Shown: positions 13,668-26,927, numbered from the stretch's first letter. The stretch is DNA of 64,000 nt from Physcomitrium patens (GCF_000002425.4 NC_037256.1:15967242-16031241), one strand, 5' to 3'. Notes: generated by a model not told the origin, from the letters alone. Made by a program: numbers and translations.

Positions 13668-16384
13668 TCACCGAAATGGCGCTCTGCAACTTGAAAGTTC
13701 GGTAGAAGTCGGTGTACCATCACCACCATTTTGGCTGTCGTTGCCCACTGAAGACACAGATCGTTCGGAACGGACTCCTAATTTAAGGCTCGGGCTTCTT
13801 TGTGGATACGCGGAAGGGCGAAAAGGCTTCATCATGGGACCAGAATTGCTGATTAAGTTCTCTGAAATTGGAAACGAGAGCCGCTTCTTTGCAGAGCCCC
13901 AGGATCCATCCTTCTCTGGAGTCATAGGCCGCTGCTTGGGTTGGCTGTGCGAACGCACCTTGGCTCTTGCAGATTGAGTTGCTTGCATATAGTTGGGGAC
14001 AGACGGAGAGCTAGCTAAGCTCTCATCGTCGCGTATAGATCCTGCTTGGCTGTACCGAGTTCCAAAACGGAGGCCGGAAGGAGTAGACCTCGCAGTGGTT
14101 GAAACAGTGCTTCCGGCTTCTTCCAGTTCTTCCCTCCGGATGATATTGCGAGGACTTGCAGATCGGATCATTACGGGTGTAGATTTCTGACCTGAGGATG
14201 GGGTAGCTGGTGAGTGCAGCGCGCCCTGGCTAGTAGTTCTTTGCATGGTACTTGGGCTGAAATGGTTATTGCCATGGCTATGACTGCATGCATTGAAATG
14301 AGACGCAGACATGCACGGACCATTTGACGAGTAACTTTCACTTCTCACGGCTCCATTTTGTGCCGAAACGTGCCTTTGCTTGTTGTACATGCTGGATTGT
14401 TTGGTAAGTCGAGGATCGCAAACTTCGAGTTTCTTGTGAACGGCGTCCAGGTCTGCACTTTTGACAGAGAAACTTTCGAAAATATCTTTAGAGACAGCGT
14501 TGTTGTCGAAGATGCGATTTTCCCATGGTCGCGCTGCCATCCATCGCTCTAACCAGCTCCACCCCCAGTGGGGCTTGTCGGGCTCGCAATTTATGAAGAG
14601 TTGTGACGCCTGATTTGGGGCCAACTTCCACGACTGTCAATTCTAAATCGAAAAGAAATGAAATCCTTCATCTTGTGACGCTAGAAGGGCTGTTCTAGAC
14701 TGTATTGACAAAAAGGAGGACACTGCAACTACGAATTCTTGGGGAGAGCAAAAGCACTTAATTCCAAAGGTTTATCTTAATGGGGAGAGCAAAAGCACTT
14801 AATTCCAAAGGTTTATCTTAATGCAGATAGATGAGATCAAAACGACTGATTACTAAACACACCTTCGGATACTTCGTGTAGGGGAATTTGCGGTCCCCCC
14901 AACCAGCCTAAACAAAAATCCACTGGCAAGAAACAATTCGTCTACAATGACACTACAGGACGACAGACTGGATGCCTTTCAAAGAGGGAAGCACGGTAAC
15001 ACTGTGTCTGCAAACTATCCTTAAAGCAAGCAAAATGCATGGAACACAAACCTGATGGGAGAAAGCATATGCCAAAGCTCTTTCCCTCTTCATGGCTGCC
15101 TCTTGCTTGTTCAGCAATTTGACTTGTTCCTCCTGCATCGTTTGAGTGCTATCATTCCAGCCCCCATCCTGCCATCAGGCTCACATAATTTTCATCAAGT
15201 CAACCCCACGTTTACCAGAAGAAGTGGGAAAACAATAAAACCAATTTACTGCTCAAAAGAATAAATACACACAATGGATGAGGCAGCTAATTCTTTTAGT
15301 GAAGTTTTATTCAGTAACTTTATCAGTAGTCCTTTCAGTTCAGTGAATTTTGCAGCCACAAGCGGACCATTGCAGAATTAAGTCATACTGCTCAGACATC
15401 AAATAGCTCTGAACCAATTTGGATGTCAAGAAACTCAAAACTAGCACACATACCAGAGATTTCCTTGGACGAGATTCTAGCTGTCTCCGTTCCCACAACT
15501 GCTTTTGAACTGCTCGCCCTTCCTCGGACATACGCACTCTTCTGGCCCGAACACGAGCCTGAACTCTAACCAGTGCTTGCATGCAACGTAACGTGATGGT
15601 GGCTTGACGACGAACCGTGTGGCCACGAACCAAGGCTTGCAAACGAACCAGACCCTTGAGTGCTCGCAAAGCTCGCCGAGCCTGTGGGAGTTAACGATGG
15701 AGAACATTACAATTGTATACCACTCACGAAGGACAGTACACCACGAATGCAACAAACACCACTCGTACTTTACGAATTAAGATTTCAACTTCAAAACGGC
15801 ACTATCTTAGGAATCGTTCTATTTTTATGACTTCACAGAATTCGAACAAGTGCTGAGTAAATATTCGTACCAAATACGCCCGAAATGCTGTCTGGATTCT
15901 GATTGCTGCCCTTTCTTCTGGTGACAAGTAAACTGAGAGGGCATTGATCCGCCGAACTGGAGTACTTGCTCTGCGGCTGGCCCGGGTAGCTGGATCAGGA
16001 GTTTTGAGTGACACTTGCTTACGACACTCTTCTGCGGTATTTTCTGTAGAATTTTCCTTCGCGTATTCAGTGGCAGATGGTTGATGTGATGACTTCCCAA
16101 AGCTCCATCTCCTTCTGTTCCTAGACCTCGCCTGCCGAAACGTAAAACCATCATAAACTACCTAAGGCAACCATAATTTAGACTAGTTTTCAGTCACAAA
16201 ACGAAAATAGTATCCTTCATAAAAATTCAAATCCCATCGAGATGCGAGTATATTTAGAAGTTACCTCGATTGGTGGAAGGTCCCCAACAAGGTCTAGATC
16301 TCTGGGGGTGGTTTTAACGTTGTCTTTAGATGGAGATCTGAATGCTTTCTTCACAGCACTAAACCACTTGCTTTTCTTCCCCAT
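13668..16384 (-). CDS. IQD: IQ67-domain (IQD) calmodulin-binding protein, complete
   Basis: IQD proteins bind calmodulin and act as scaffolds at microtubules, membranes or the nucleus. Five coding exons on the minus strand: 16384-16265, 16131-15871, 15681-15454, 15168-15052 and 14633-13668; all introns are GT-AG and phase 0, giving about 563 residues. The start [15 protein letters not shown] and the early RRRWSFGKS box are typical of the family. The IQ67 domain begins at [16 protein letters not shown] (112-127); the intron falls exactly after its 16th codon in phase 0, the known hallmark of IQD genes. It continues with [16 protein letters not shown] and repeated hydrophobic/basic calmodulin-binding motifs. 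Further on are the family boxes [31 protein letters not shown], and [16 protein letters not shown] of the DUF4005 region near the C-terminus. The protein is very basic and largely disordered outside the IQ67 helix. Confidence 0.94.
14740..14821. repeat. Perfect 41-bp tandem duplication in IQD intron 4
   Basis: The 41-bp unit starting TGGGGAGAGCAAAAGCACTT occurs twice back to back (14740-14780 and 14781-14821) without a mismatch. It lies inside the last intron of the IQD gene, so the protein is unaffected. Perfect identity points to a recent duplication. Confidence 0.9.
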
Positions 16385-17786
16385 GCTGCCCTGTAGTCAA
16401 TCTGCACAGCTAGAACGGAATGTTAGAGATGTTGTACACAAACAAGCAGGGAGTACTGCACGTTAAGTACGTACATTGTAAGTCAAGGATGCTCATTGAA
16501 TACTCTCACAGAAAAACTAAAAAACCACGAGCAGCGCACAGGGTGGACCTCTAAATGCACACTCCAAATATCCCATCTTTAAATCTTTTCGTATATCTTC
16601 CGTGATCATTCGGCTTCTTGAAGGTGACAAGAATTGCAATGCAGGTATCCTAACAAACGGCAAAAGCAGTGCGTATGTAGTAGCGCCAAATGTAGGTTCC
16701 TATCAAACATGAAATGTAGTAAAATAAAAGAGAGTAAAACAAGAACAACCTGCACCAGGATCCAAGTGAAGTTTCAAGTCCTCGCCAAGGAACAAGATGA
16801 AGGTCCTTTCTCAATGTCTTGACTAAGCAATTGACTACTTGAAACGGAACCAAACCAGAACCAACGCTAAGTCAGAAACTCTGTCGACCCTCGATGTAAT
16901 GCGGAAGCTGCAGCGGCAAACCAGGGTTGAATAGAGCTGCTTCGCCGTATCATGCGTCAGGGAGTGAAAGATCGTGAAAAGTGTCTCCAAGAAGACTGAT
17001 TGTTTTGGTGCTTTAAGACTGCCCCGTGGAAATAGTTAGGGGAGGCATAAAACTTGAGAGTTGAATCATAGAACTGCTTGAAATATGCATGTGAATGTAC
17101 TCGTTGCGTTGCCAGTGTGAAGTCGCGAGTGTGAAGGATTGAGCAAGTTAAGGTTCGGTAATGAACTTAAGATTTCCTACATTGTGCAACGGTCTGCCAC
17201 TAAAGAGTCGGAAAACAGCAGTGGATCACAATCATCTAGACTAGACAACCTGTCACTCTTCGTTATGCACATTCCCTACCAACCAATACCGAAACATGAT
17301 CCCGCAATCTGCGGCATGGTACAGCGACGTGAAGTCAGGTACTGGCAGACGACTAGCGAGAGAGGGAGGGAGAGAGAGAGGCGACACGTTGCTGAGCGTG
17401 AGGCCACCCGAACAGCGCAGAAACGATTACCAACGTTTTCACAAAGATTCTCCACCGCGGGGGTAGGGGAATGATTTCCGCATTGCGGGTGCAGCTTCAA
17501 GCGAGTCTCACCCCACTACAGAACCGTGACGTTGTACACATATACAAGTACCTACAACTCTCCTCACAGTCGGAGAATCGAGCATGAACAAAGTGCCTTC
17601 AGAACACCACCACCTACAGCAACACTTTGGCAATACAAGAAGGATAGTATCATCGCTCAGGTAATGATACCACACGACTAATCGGCATCCAAAGCGGAAT
17701 CATCTTAGCGCACAGATCTCCAACAGACAAAACTGCGTGAGGTCGGGAGGGAGCCCACAATTGCTAGTGAAGGAAGAAGCTCCCCA
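16385..17786. other. Upstream region of the IQD gene
   Basis: No coding exon is visible. The IQD start codon is preceded by a good acceptor (CTGTGCAG about 20 bases upstream on the minus strand), so a 5' untranslated intron is possible. A GA-rich run at 17358-17381 lies about 1 kb upstream of the start and could bind GAGA-type plant factors. These roles are inference. Confidence 0.4.
17358..17381. repeat. GA-rich tract
   Basis: An imperfect (GA)n tract of 24 bases in ordinary-composition DNA upstream of the IQD gene. Plant BPC proteins bind such tracts; whether this one is used is not shown by the sequence. Confidence 0.5.
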
Positions 17787-18338
17787 ATGAAGATGGAAAC
17801 AGTGAGAGGACGAGAGAGCATGGCGGCATGGGAGTACTGCTACTACATACAGCATTTACTGAAAGCAGAAAGACGTCGGATACGGCACAGCAGACGACAT
17901 TGCATTGATGAACGCAGGGGCGGTATGGTAATGAGAGGGACTCATGGCTGTGCAGCTGCCGATGGACTGTCACAGCCATTGCCGGAGGAAAACTTCGCGG
18001 ACGCCATAGCCGTCTCGCACCGCACACCGGAGCTGGACCCGGTGAAATGGAGGGGGGGCTGGCTGGCGGGCAGGCTGGCGGGTGGGCGGGCAGCGGTTGA
18101 CAGGCAGCCCTCGGGTGAGGACCGACCCGGCCCCGCGGTTCAGCTTTCTGCGACGACTCTGAAGCGCGCGGGTCGGCCATCTCCGTCCCAGCCCAGGGCG
18201 GGAAAAAGGGTCCGCGGAATAATTGCTCCCGCGATCAAAAGGGATGTTCCCTGGGGTCTCGTTCATCCGTTGAAGACATGGATGGATGATAAAGTAACGT
18301 GGTTCTTCCACTCTTTCAACATTCTCTCAAAAGATTGA
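17787..18338 (+). other. GC-rich patch with a 183-codon ORF, no recognised function
   Basis: An open frame of 183 codons spans a GC-rich patch in otherwise AT-rich DNA. At 18050-18090 it contains short direct repeats of GGCTGGCGGG that encode Gly/Ala/Arg-rich residues. No domain, signal or membrane segment is visible, and the opposite strand is also open for 138 and 113 codons, which suggests that composition rather than selection keeps the frame open. It may be a CpG-rich promoter or first exon of an unseen transcript. Confidence 0.25.
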
Positions 18339-18539
18339 ATCTGCCTTGTTTTGTTGAGTACCAAAGGATAAGCACTTTTATTGGATACACCTTTTTGTTT
18401 TCTAGCACAGTTCTTTTTCTTTCTGTTTGTATTTATTAAACTGTCAATTATATCTTGTCCAGTGGTTTGTTTTATTCTTGTAATTGTTACATCATATTCC
18501 TGGAGTTTATCAACTATTATTTAAGGAACTGCACATATA

Positions 18540-18546
<7 letters not shown>

Positions 18547-18572
<26 letters not shown>
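18547..18572. repeat. (TA)n microsatellite
   Basis: About thirteen TA units preceded by a short (CA)n run. Confidence 0.9.
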
Positions 18573-19509
18573 AGGAGAGAGATGGGTTTTATTTATGTAA
18601 TATATTTATTCCAAAATTTGAAGTGTTGAAGAGATGTATACGGGGTGATGAGAACCTTTAAGTTTTTTCTTTGAAAATAGTGATATTTGAATATGTTAAT
18701 ATGTTGATTATAGTATTAAAAAAAGAAAAAGAAAAAGAAAAACGTCATATGTATCTAATACTCAGTTATTCTGATTCAATGGCACAAAATATCCTAAGGA
18801 AAATGAACTACATGACAAATACATTTACAACCAATCAATATATGTTTATGTCAACACAGTAAACTGGCAGAGAGACCCCCTGTTAGTCTCTGTATTACCC
18901 TCAATGTTATGGTTTTCAACAACAGCACGTTATTGCAATGCCCAAGTTGTGTTCACTACTAATTTGAAGTACAATTACAATGTGAAATCACACTAAAGAA
19001 TGGCTGACATATACTAGTGTTTGACATACTAACTGGAATGAATAAAGTTGTAAAACTATAAATAGGCCATGGAAATTAAAACTTGGAACAAGAAATTCAT
19101 TATTCACTTGCAGTTTATGGTAATTTTTTTAGTCTTTGCAACTAAGTTAAAAGTATTTTAAATCTCTATTTAAACGGAAGGGGGAGGAAGAAGATATCAG
19201 GTAATTGCTTTCCTTTGTTAACTATCGTTCTACATCCATATGACGAACAGACGTTCATATTTTCTGTTCAATTCTGCCCCTTTTGACTTTTCGTGAGCTT
19301 TTACCGAGGGTAACAATCGCGGTGGGGTATTTACTACCGCGGTAACTTTTGGAGTGTGAAGTAGTAACTCACAGGCTTTCTTTGGATGCCCTTTGGCAAA
19401 GGGGGGGGCAATCTGGCGGATCCGACGAGGCGAGGGTTCAATTGAGCAGTTATGTCTAATAATGTTACACTGCAAGTGAGATATTATGAGCTCCACAATC
19501 ACTTCTCCA

Positions 19510-19536
19510 CATATATATATATATATATATATATAT
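19510..19536. repeat. (AT)n microsatellite
   Basis: About thirteen AT units, some 85 bases left of a second, compound repeat. Confidence 0.9.
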
Positions 19537-19616
19537 GTAGATATTGGTTTTTTACCGCCATATTTGGGGAGAACACGGTTAATGCTAGTTGTCAAAGTAA
19601 GAAAAGTCAGTCTTTT

Positions 19617-19620
<4 letters not shown>

Positions 19621-19653
<33 letters not shown>

Positions 19654-19671
19654 AGAGAGAGAGAGAGAGAT
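19621..19671. repeat. Compound (TA)15(AG)10 microsatellite
   Basis: A perfect (TA)n run joins a perfect (AG)n run. The pattern is similar to 18547-18582, where TA units are also followed by GA units. Confidence 0.9.
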
Positions 19672-20432
19672 GTGTATTTACACACGAATATGACAATGAC
19701 CATTTATATGAAAATAAGGTGAATGTTGGTGCAAACTTGTGTAGTCAACAAAAATATAGATTTTCATCGTGAACCGTGGTCAAAACCATAACATCATTTG
19801 CGAATGTCACATGCTAGTAATTAATGTTTCATAAATTTTTCGTCTCTATGCAAATTGTTTTCATTTTCGAATGCAAAAGAAGAATAAAAAATTAAATTAC
19901 TGTACGTTTGTGTGAGCATAAATATACACACACTTAGAGAGATAGAGAGAGATGTAAAACTAAAATAAAACATAAGTGATTATAGATTGTTTGACCATGA
20001 ACTTTAATTTTTTTATTTCTACGAATGAAAAATCATGATTATGAGTATTTTAATTGGGTAAAACAATTTCCCATTTTTAAATTTTACGTCCCACATATTT
20101 TTGGTTATCTTTAATGCACGTGTGTATTGTTTTTCGGAACTGGTATTGTTTATTTGGAAAACAACAGTCCTGAAGAATCTTCATACTTTAAGTTTGGAGC
20201 AATATAGTAGAGATCTTTCAATAGACAGCCATTAAATTCTTACCTACACCAGTTCTATCATTTTTTTTGCATTGTATGCAAAAGATGGCTCCTCCTCCTT
20301 TTGAAGTGTCTCTTCCAACTCTGTACGTTTTCGACATTCATCTCATGTTAGATTCCCATGACATGACGCCAGGAACACAAATGTCTACACAGTGGGACAT
20401 ACACACAACCCTGAAACGGTGGGACACACACA

Positions 20433-20461
20433 TCTATCTATCTATCTATCTATCTATATAT
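20433..20461. repeat. (CTAT)n tetranucleotide microsatellite
   Basis: About six CTAT units followed by a few TA units. Confidence 0.9.
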
Positions 20462-22419
20462 ATAAGAAAACCCACAGGTTTGTTCACAGTGGAATGGACT
20501 ATACGTGAATTCCAGTCACATTCTTCTAGTAACCCTAAAAATAAAAATTTAATCACAAGTATTGATATAAGACTAATAACTTAAAGAAAAGTATTAGATT
20601 TAGTGTATTTTGCAATCGAATACAATGTCAGGCCATACTCTCCACACCCACAAAGGAAGCCCAACAGCTTGACATCACCTAAAGCCCCCTTTTCCCAAAA
20701 GCCCAGGCCCTGCTCGACTTGATAGGCCAGCGAGCCCAGCCCAGGCTTCTTGGATCCCCCCCCCCTTCTCTATGATTGTAGGCACCCGTCCTCCCCGTCC
20801 CGACCCGCGCCCGGACCATGAAACTTCCCTATGATAGCTACCGCCATCCCCACCGTCATGGCGTGGGAACCTTCTCTCCCCAACCTTCGAAGCTTCGTCT
20901 TACTTCCAGAATAGATGAATTTAGAAGGATGAATGTTTTGGATGTCGGGTTGGGGGTTGGATAGATTATATCATTCGTTGAAAGATTCTCTTCGTCCTCA
21001 TTGGCAGCTGTGCGTCGGTGGGATGTGAACCCGATGGGACGGTGGGAGCCCTAAATGTAACAACTTTCAGTTATTTGGATGGTCATTCTCACATTTCGAT
21101 GACTGATTGTGATGTTTAGTACCGCAATTGTTGGAGTTTATTCTACAGGAAAGATTTATTCACTTGCTTGTATATATTAATGCGGAAAAATATAAGAATA
21201 TAGATTTTATTGGTAGCCTTATTGCGTTAAGTATTCATTTATTTATTTGTTTTGTTCCTTGATTTAATGTCGTGTTTGTCCAAGAGCGACTACTGAAGCT
21301 TTCATTCTCAATATATTTTCGTTTTTTATTTTATTTTACTTGTGATATAAGCATGTCATAAGATATGTTTTGATATTTAAGTAGGATGAAATCTACTTTA
21401 ATTTTGGTTATATATATAAATAAATATATATGTAAGTATATTTCAAATTAAAATCAGAATAAGATACAAAAAAATTACTACGTCTGGCTTTTGGAACAAG
21501 TGGCAAGAACAAAAGTGGATGAAAGATCAAAAATCTAACCAAATTAAAAGGTAGGGAATCTAATTTGAAGGTGGCACTTCCACACATACTAATACTCTGC
21601 TTTTAAATTATAATTTTTTTATTAGTACATTCTTCACTCTGTCGTCATAACTTTTTATTCATGAAAAACCAACAAGAATTTACATAAGTGCATGATGAAA
21701 TTGGCAGTTATACTGAAAACAAACTTTGATTGTTATTATCTTGAAATGGGTACATTTATTAAATATTGAAAATCAAATGTGACTTGCATTAATAATGCCG
21801 GAAGTTGATTGTTTTGGATGGGCATGTCCTGAATTGTAATATATTCAAATATCATACAATTTTCTTATTAAAAATTATGTTTAATTCTTAAACATGACAT
21901 GTGAATTGTATTTTGTAACTTTCTCTTGTTAATATTGGAAGTTCTTTTAAATCAATTACACAAGCATGCGTTCTTTAAAAAACATTAATTCGACATGTTA
22001 ACACACCATAAAAATTTGCTTCATGTATTTATCCATCTTTGAATGATTAGTAAAACAACCAATCTCTTACTTGAAATGTATAGATATTTTTTTAATGCTG
22101 CATTGAAAATACAAACCGTGTGTCATTCCTAATTTTTAAAATTCATGACCCTTCTAATTGCCACACACATTGCAATTTTTCAACTATGAATAAGCCAGCG
22201 TTTTTTTTTTCTTTTTTTTGTATTCTTTGTACTTCTAATTAATTAAGTATTCATCTTCTAGAAAATAGATATGTGATACACTAAGGTGAGTTGAATTTCA
22301 AAAATTAAATCTTAAGATGCATGAATCGAATAACTGTACATATGGAGCTCAATAATAAACTGAATTATATCAAACCATTTCGTATTAATTTGTTATGAGA
22401 CTTACTTTTCGTCTCTTTG

Positions 22420-22445
<26 letters not shown>
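22420..22445. repeat. (TA)n microsatellite
   Basis: About thirteen TA units in an AT-rich spacer. Confidence 0.9.
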
Positions 22446-22452
<7 letters not shown>

Positions 22453-23143
22453 TCTTCTTCTTCCAGTTTATTTATTAAAAAATAAAGCAGTTCGTTTGAT
22501 ACAATTGTTGTATATACAAATACATATATTTTTTCAAAAAACCATATCTTCTTGTAGAAACATATTGATTTTCTACACAATGAATCTACAAAGTTTTGTA
22601 TTACACTTTTCAACTTAATTCGCGCACCAAAGACATCCCACATTAACTTTTTCTCTTTTTTTCTTTTTTTCAAATGTTATTTTTACCACAATGAGATTAA
22701 TAATATTTTGTAATGTCAATAAGCCATAATGTGTTGCAGTATTTTGATACATTAAAAATCTGTGTTTAAAATAAGGCATCACTTACATAGATTATGTTAC
22801 TTTGTGCATACATTTATCATCAGTGTCTTCCAATTTGGCCATTCTCAACGCTATGTATTTCTGTTTTTAGCATGTCTTTTGCATTTTGAAATTAGAATTA
22901 TGTGGATTGACCCTGAGACTAACTCAAACCTCAACTCACCAAAGGCCTGTCCAATCCCCTTATAAACAGGAAAGTAACCAAAGTACACCCAAAAAGAACA
23001 TACTCTACGGTGTACAAAACGTGTCATAACCCCTCATTCAGAAATGCAAGGTTACACAAAAAACAAACAAACACATAAAAACAAAACAGACAGTGCTCTT
23101 TTTCCCCCACTTGGTTTCAGGTGCCAAAAACACAAAACGAAAA

Positions 23144-23886
23144 TTAGGGTTTCAGAAAAGAGAATCCCCCAAAACCCTAAATCCAACACACCCGAACCTG
23201 AGGCATGGAAGGAGGTACGGTGTGAAGAGAGGGTGGGGTGGGGATCAGGTTAGCCCGGGCAGAGAGTTGCAGGAATTGGCAGGCGGGGAGGGGAGGATTT
23301 TACTTGTGGGTTAATTAATCTAACAAGTAAATTATTATTCAAACCCCAGTCAAAGTCAAAGTAAAGAAAGGTAAAGTCTAAAGATAACGGATGTGTGTGT
23401 GGGGAGGGAGGGGGGGGGGTTAATGAATCAGCGGCTCGTAATGACAAATGATTCATTTGTACCCTCACAATCTCAGCCCTCGTTTGCCTTGGCAGCAGCT
23501 CACAGTCAATCCCATGCCCAAGTCCTCCTCCTCCAACACAACCCACTTACATATATATATATATATACACACTTATATTCACACATCTGTGTGTAAGTGT
23601 GAAAAGGGAAACAATTCATTCGTTCGTTCGTTCGGTCATCCATCCAATTGGGGATGAAGAATAGTGTGGCGTAATGGGTGACATGTGCAGTGGCATTGAT
23701 GGGCTTCAAATGAAGCGATGTATTAAGGGATGAACGTCGTCCATGTGGTGTTGTTGATTGAGAGAAAGCTGGCACCCGTTGCAGGGGATTCACTCTGAAA
23801 GTGGGTTTCTGCCCCTTTTGCTCTGGCTCCATCATGTTTTGCCTCTTCCTTAAGGGTTGAATGGCTGTGGTTGTGGTAAACCCTAA
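23144..23886. promoter_or_regulatory. Cluster of telo-boxes in a GC-richer island
   Basis: Three exact AAACCCTAA telo-boxes lie at 23144-23152 (minus), 23172-23180 (plus) and 23878-23886 (plus), with a near match at about 23905. In plants this motif is enriched close to transcription starts of translation and growth genes. The island is less AT-rich than its surroundings, but no coding exon follows on either strand, so it may be the promoter or leader of a noncoding or unrecognised transcript. Confidence 0.35.
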
Positions 23887-24156
23887 AAATCCTGGATGCA
23901 AGCCTTAACCCTAAACTCAGTTTGTTGGAGAATATGGATATAAGCACCACATGAATGCTTTGAGGAACTCTAGAGGGCAATTGAACTATTTATGTTTCAA
24001 ACACTAGTTCAAAGATCATGGCATGTTGAGATATATCTGTTATATAAAACAGCTTAGACATAAGATAAAGACATAAAGAAGCCTTCTCATTGGCCAAACA
24101 TGGACATGGATGGCAGTGCAAAAGATTGTGATGCCAAACAACATGGGTTTTTGCTA

Positions 24157-24169
24157 GTGTGTGTGTGTG

Positions 24170-24204
<35 letters not shown>
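24157..24204. repeat. Compound (GT)n(AT)n microsatellite
   Basis: About seven GT units followed by about fifteen AT units with one interruption. Confidence 0.85.
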
Positions 24205-24207
<3 letters not shown>

Positions 24208-26927
24208 GTGTTTTAAACTTTTCATGGTGTACATTTCCAAACTGTAATAATATCTCAGTCATTCATAAGAAATGGGAATTTGCATGAGAGCAGATGAGTA
24301 TTTGCAAGGTAGTTTTCATTACTTTGAGATGACATTATCCATAATGTGAATGCACTTAGCCTTTCCGTATCCAATTTATATGTACTTATACGAAATCACA
24401 ATAAATCAAGTGAAAAAGTGACAAAATTTTAAGATTTTCCAACAAAGGAAAAGAAACAACAGATAAAATTTATTTGATTGTTTAATACTGATCAAGGACT
24501 ACAATTCTCTCAATTAGTTAATTAATGGACGAAATTGCTTCAAGTGGTCATTCTAATGGTCAAGTCTTCTACATACATGTATTTGAGACATATGAATTGG
24601 CTACCAGTCATGTCAAATGTTATTGTATTTGTTTCTCATATTTTTATACAACTTCATACAGGTAATTGTATGATCACTTCTTTTCAGTACCAAGATCTCA
24701 AAAGATCCAACATGGTTTGGTGGACTTCAAAGTGAATTCACTTCTGTTATGTGTACAATTAATGCACGTTCATGAATACATATTCTTAAACTGAAATGTA
24801 AAACAAATGGATGCATTATTCTTTTTGATTTACTTAACTTAATAAAGTTTTGCCCTGACAAGAATAGAACACAAAACATCAATAGTAGTAACATTAATTG
24901 TTTAAATTTAATAAAATTAAGGAACTTTTGGTATTTCAAAGTTCCAAAAAATATAAGGTACTTTTCCAGATACACATTATACACCCAAATAAAATAAAAT
25001 TTGTATGAGTGCAACAACTAATTATAGTTAATTGAAAATCATCATTTAATTGTTGTTGATAACATTCCTTTCCTTTTATTACTGTAAAAGATACATTTTT
25101 CAAAACTTTAAGTATCAAAGTAACATTCTCATCATGGTGTTTCAAGTGTTGTATTCAGATTAAGACACATAAATTGAACCCCTAAAAACACACTTAAAAA
25201 CATAATTTTTTTTGTACGTATTATAATTTTTGTACCATTGAAAATTGAAAATCTAACACAATACAGAAAGCGAACTTATCTTTGTTACACTTACACACAC
25301 CATCTAGATATTATTACAGCGCAAATGTAACGTTTTGCAATATCTTTGAATTGGTTTAAGCCATATTATCAACTGGGTTTGTCTCTTCTTAGTATCTGAG
25401 ATTAGCAATAATAAACCATATTCTTTTGCAGCTACAACTGTAAAACGTTCTTCAATGCAATCGACATGAAATTCCATACAAATACCCCAATTTTCTCAAA
25501 GCAAGTTCTGATCTGAAGATGCAGAGCCACAAACTACAATTGCACATGATCAGCTTCATCATCGAAGCATGGCAATGTTGGTGCAGGTTTTCATGGTACC
25601 CAGGAAATTCTGAGAATACGGATATAAGCACCGCACGGTCGTTTTCTAGGTCGATATGGTGGCATTGTCAGTTTAATACCTCTAGAAACTGGTGTTGCAA
25701 GTGTTGTGAACTTTATAACACTGCAAGGTTTACGTATCTGGCATGCTTGGCAAACAAATCCACGCATGGAAACTACATTTTGTTACAGTATCAATCAGTC
25801 GGTCTCTTTCCGCCTGCACAGTGCTTTGCTGGAGCTAGAGAATCTGCAAAGCTTTTGCAGACACACAACAATTGTTCTCACATGGGTTCGTAGTATCTTT
25901 GCCCTCGAAGTTAGTAGTTATAACTCGGCAACAATTCTTCAAAAAATGTTACATAATCATGTCCATCCTGAGCAAGTGTATCCAACATCTGAGACATGGT
26001 TCTCGAATGGGTGCTTGTCTTCATAAATATTTCTGAGTCATTTCCTCTTACATCCCTCTCACATGACAAGCTCGGTCACATCTTTAAAGCAAACCGGGCC
26101 AGTTGTGATTAGGCTGGAGTCACCTTCAATAATCTGATCCTTGAGGTTCTTACTCTTCATAGTCTTGGAATCTGCACGCAGTTTCTGATGTCTCAGCAGT
26201 GTAGCAAGCCGCTGCGCAGGTTGCCTACAATTCATGACCTCCCGTGAAGTTTAACAGGGGGCGGTTGTCGACAGCTCTGCATCGAGAGATATTTCTTTCA
26301 GTATGTGGCAAAGAACGTATCGCCCCAAACTCGAAATGCTCTAATGCTCTCCACCTAGAAGCTTCAGCGAGGGCACAGTTTCAATCCCAAGTGAATGTCA
26401 GAGCTTCTCAGAACGATCTCAAATCATTCACAAAAGGATGAAGCAAACTGTCGTTTTATACAAACTAGTTCGTAACCAACAAGAAAACGCCACGACAAGA
26501 CTAGAATATCTCTTAGCACATCTTTCAAAAGATAATTCAAACATCGTTCAGACAGACAGGCAGTCAGACAGAAAAACAAAAAACTATTGAATAAACGAAA
26601 ACTCATTGAGACGTCTAACTCTCTCTAGATTGGCTCACCTGTGCATCAGTCACAACCCTTGCAATAGAAAACATAATCCAGTTTCTATTGCCTCTCTCTC
26701 ACTCAAACAATGTGGAATGACCTTCAAGCAATCACTTCCCCATCCTAGACCAGAATTTGACTGTCCTGCGACAAAACCAATGTGCAACCCCCCTTTCCCT
26801 CCATCGCAGTGCAGATCAATGCTCCAGTCAGAGGTTCAGTTGACACAGGTCTTCCGGTGTAAGTGACTTGGCACTATCCATGACCCATTTCATTAATAAG
26901 CGTCACATGAATGGACCTCACTGAAAT

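Larger units (their letters stand above)
18339..22989. other. AT-rich spacer with many microsatellites
   Basis: I see no gene here. The stretch holds (TA)n, (GA)n and (CTAT)n repeats listed separately, and one GC-richer island at about 20640-20900 with runs of C but no reading frame of note. Short frames that pass through the (TA)n repeats (Tyr-Ile runs) are artefacts. Confidence 0.6.

Noticed and set aside
19452..19772. Open frames with Tyr-Ile runs (also 11273-11479, 22365-22673, 27785-27994)
   Set aside because: They are open only because they run through (TA)n or (CATA)n microsatellites; no domain or splice context.
25519..25893. Possible PPR-like fragment
   Set aside because: A few residues such as GKQIHA in one frame hint at a PPR repeat, but stops interrupt it and no second repeat follows.
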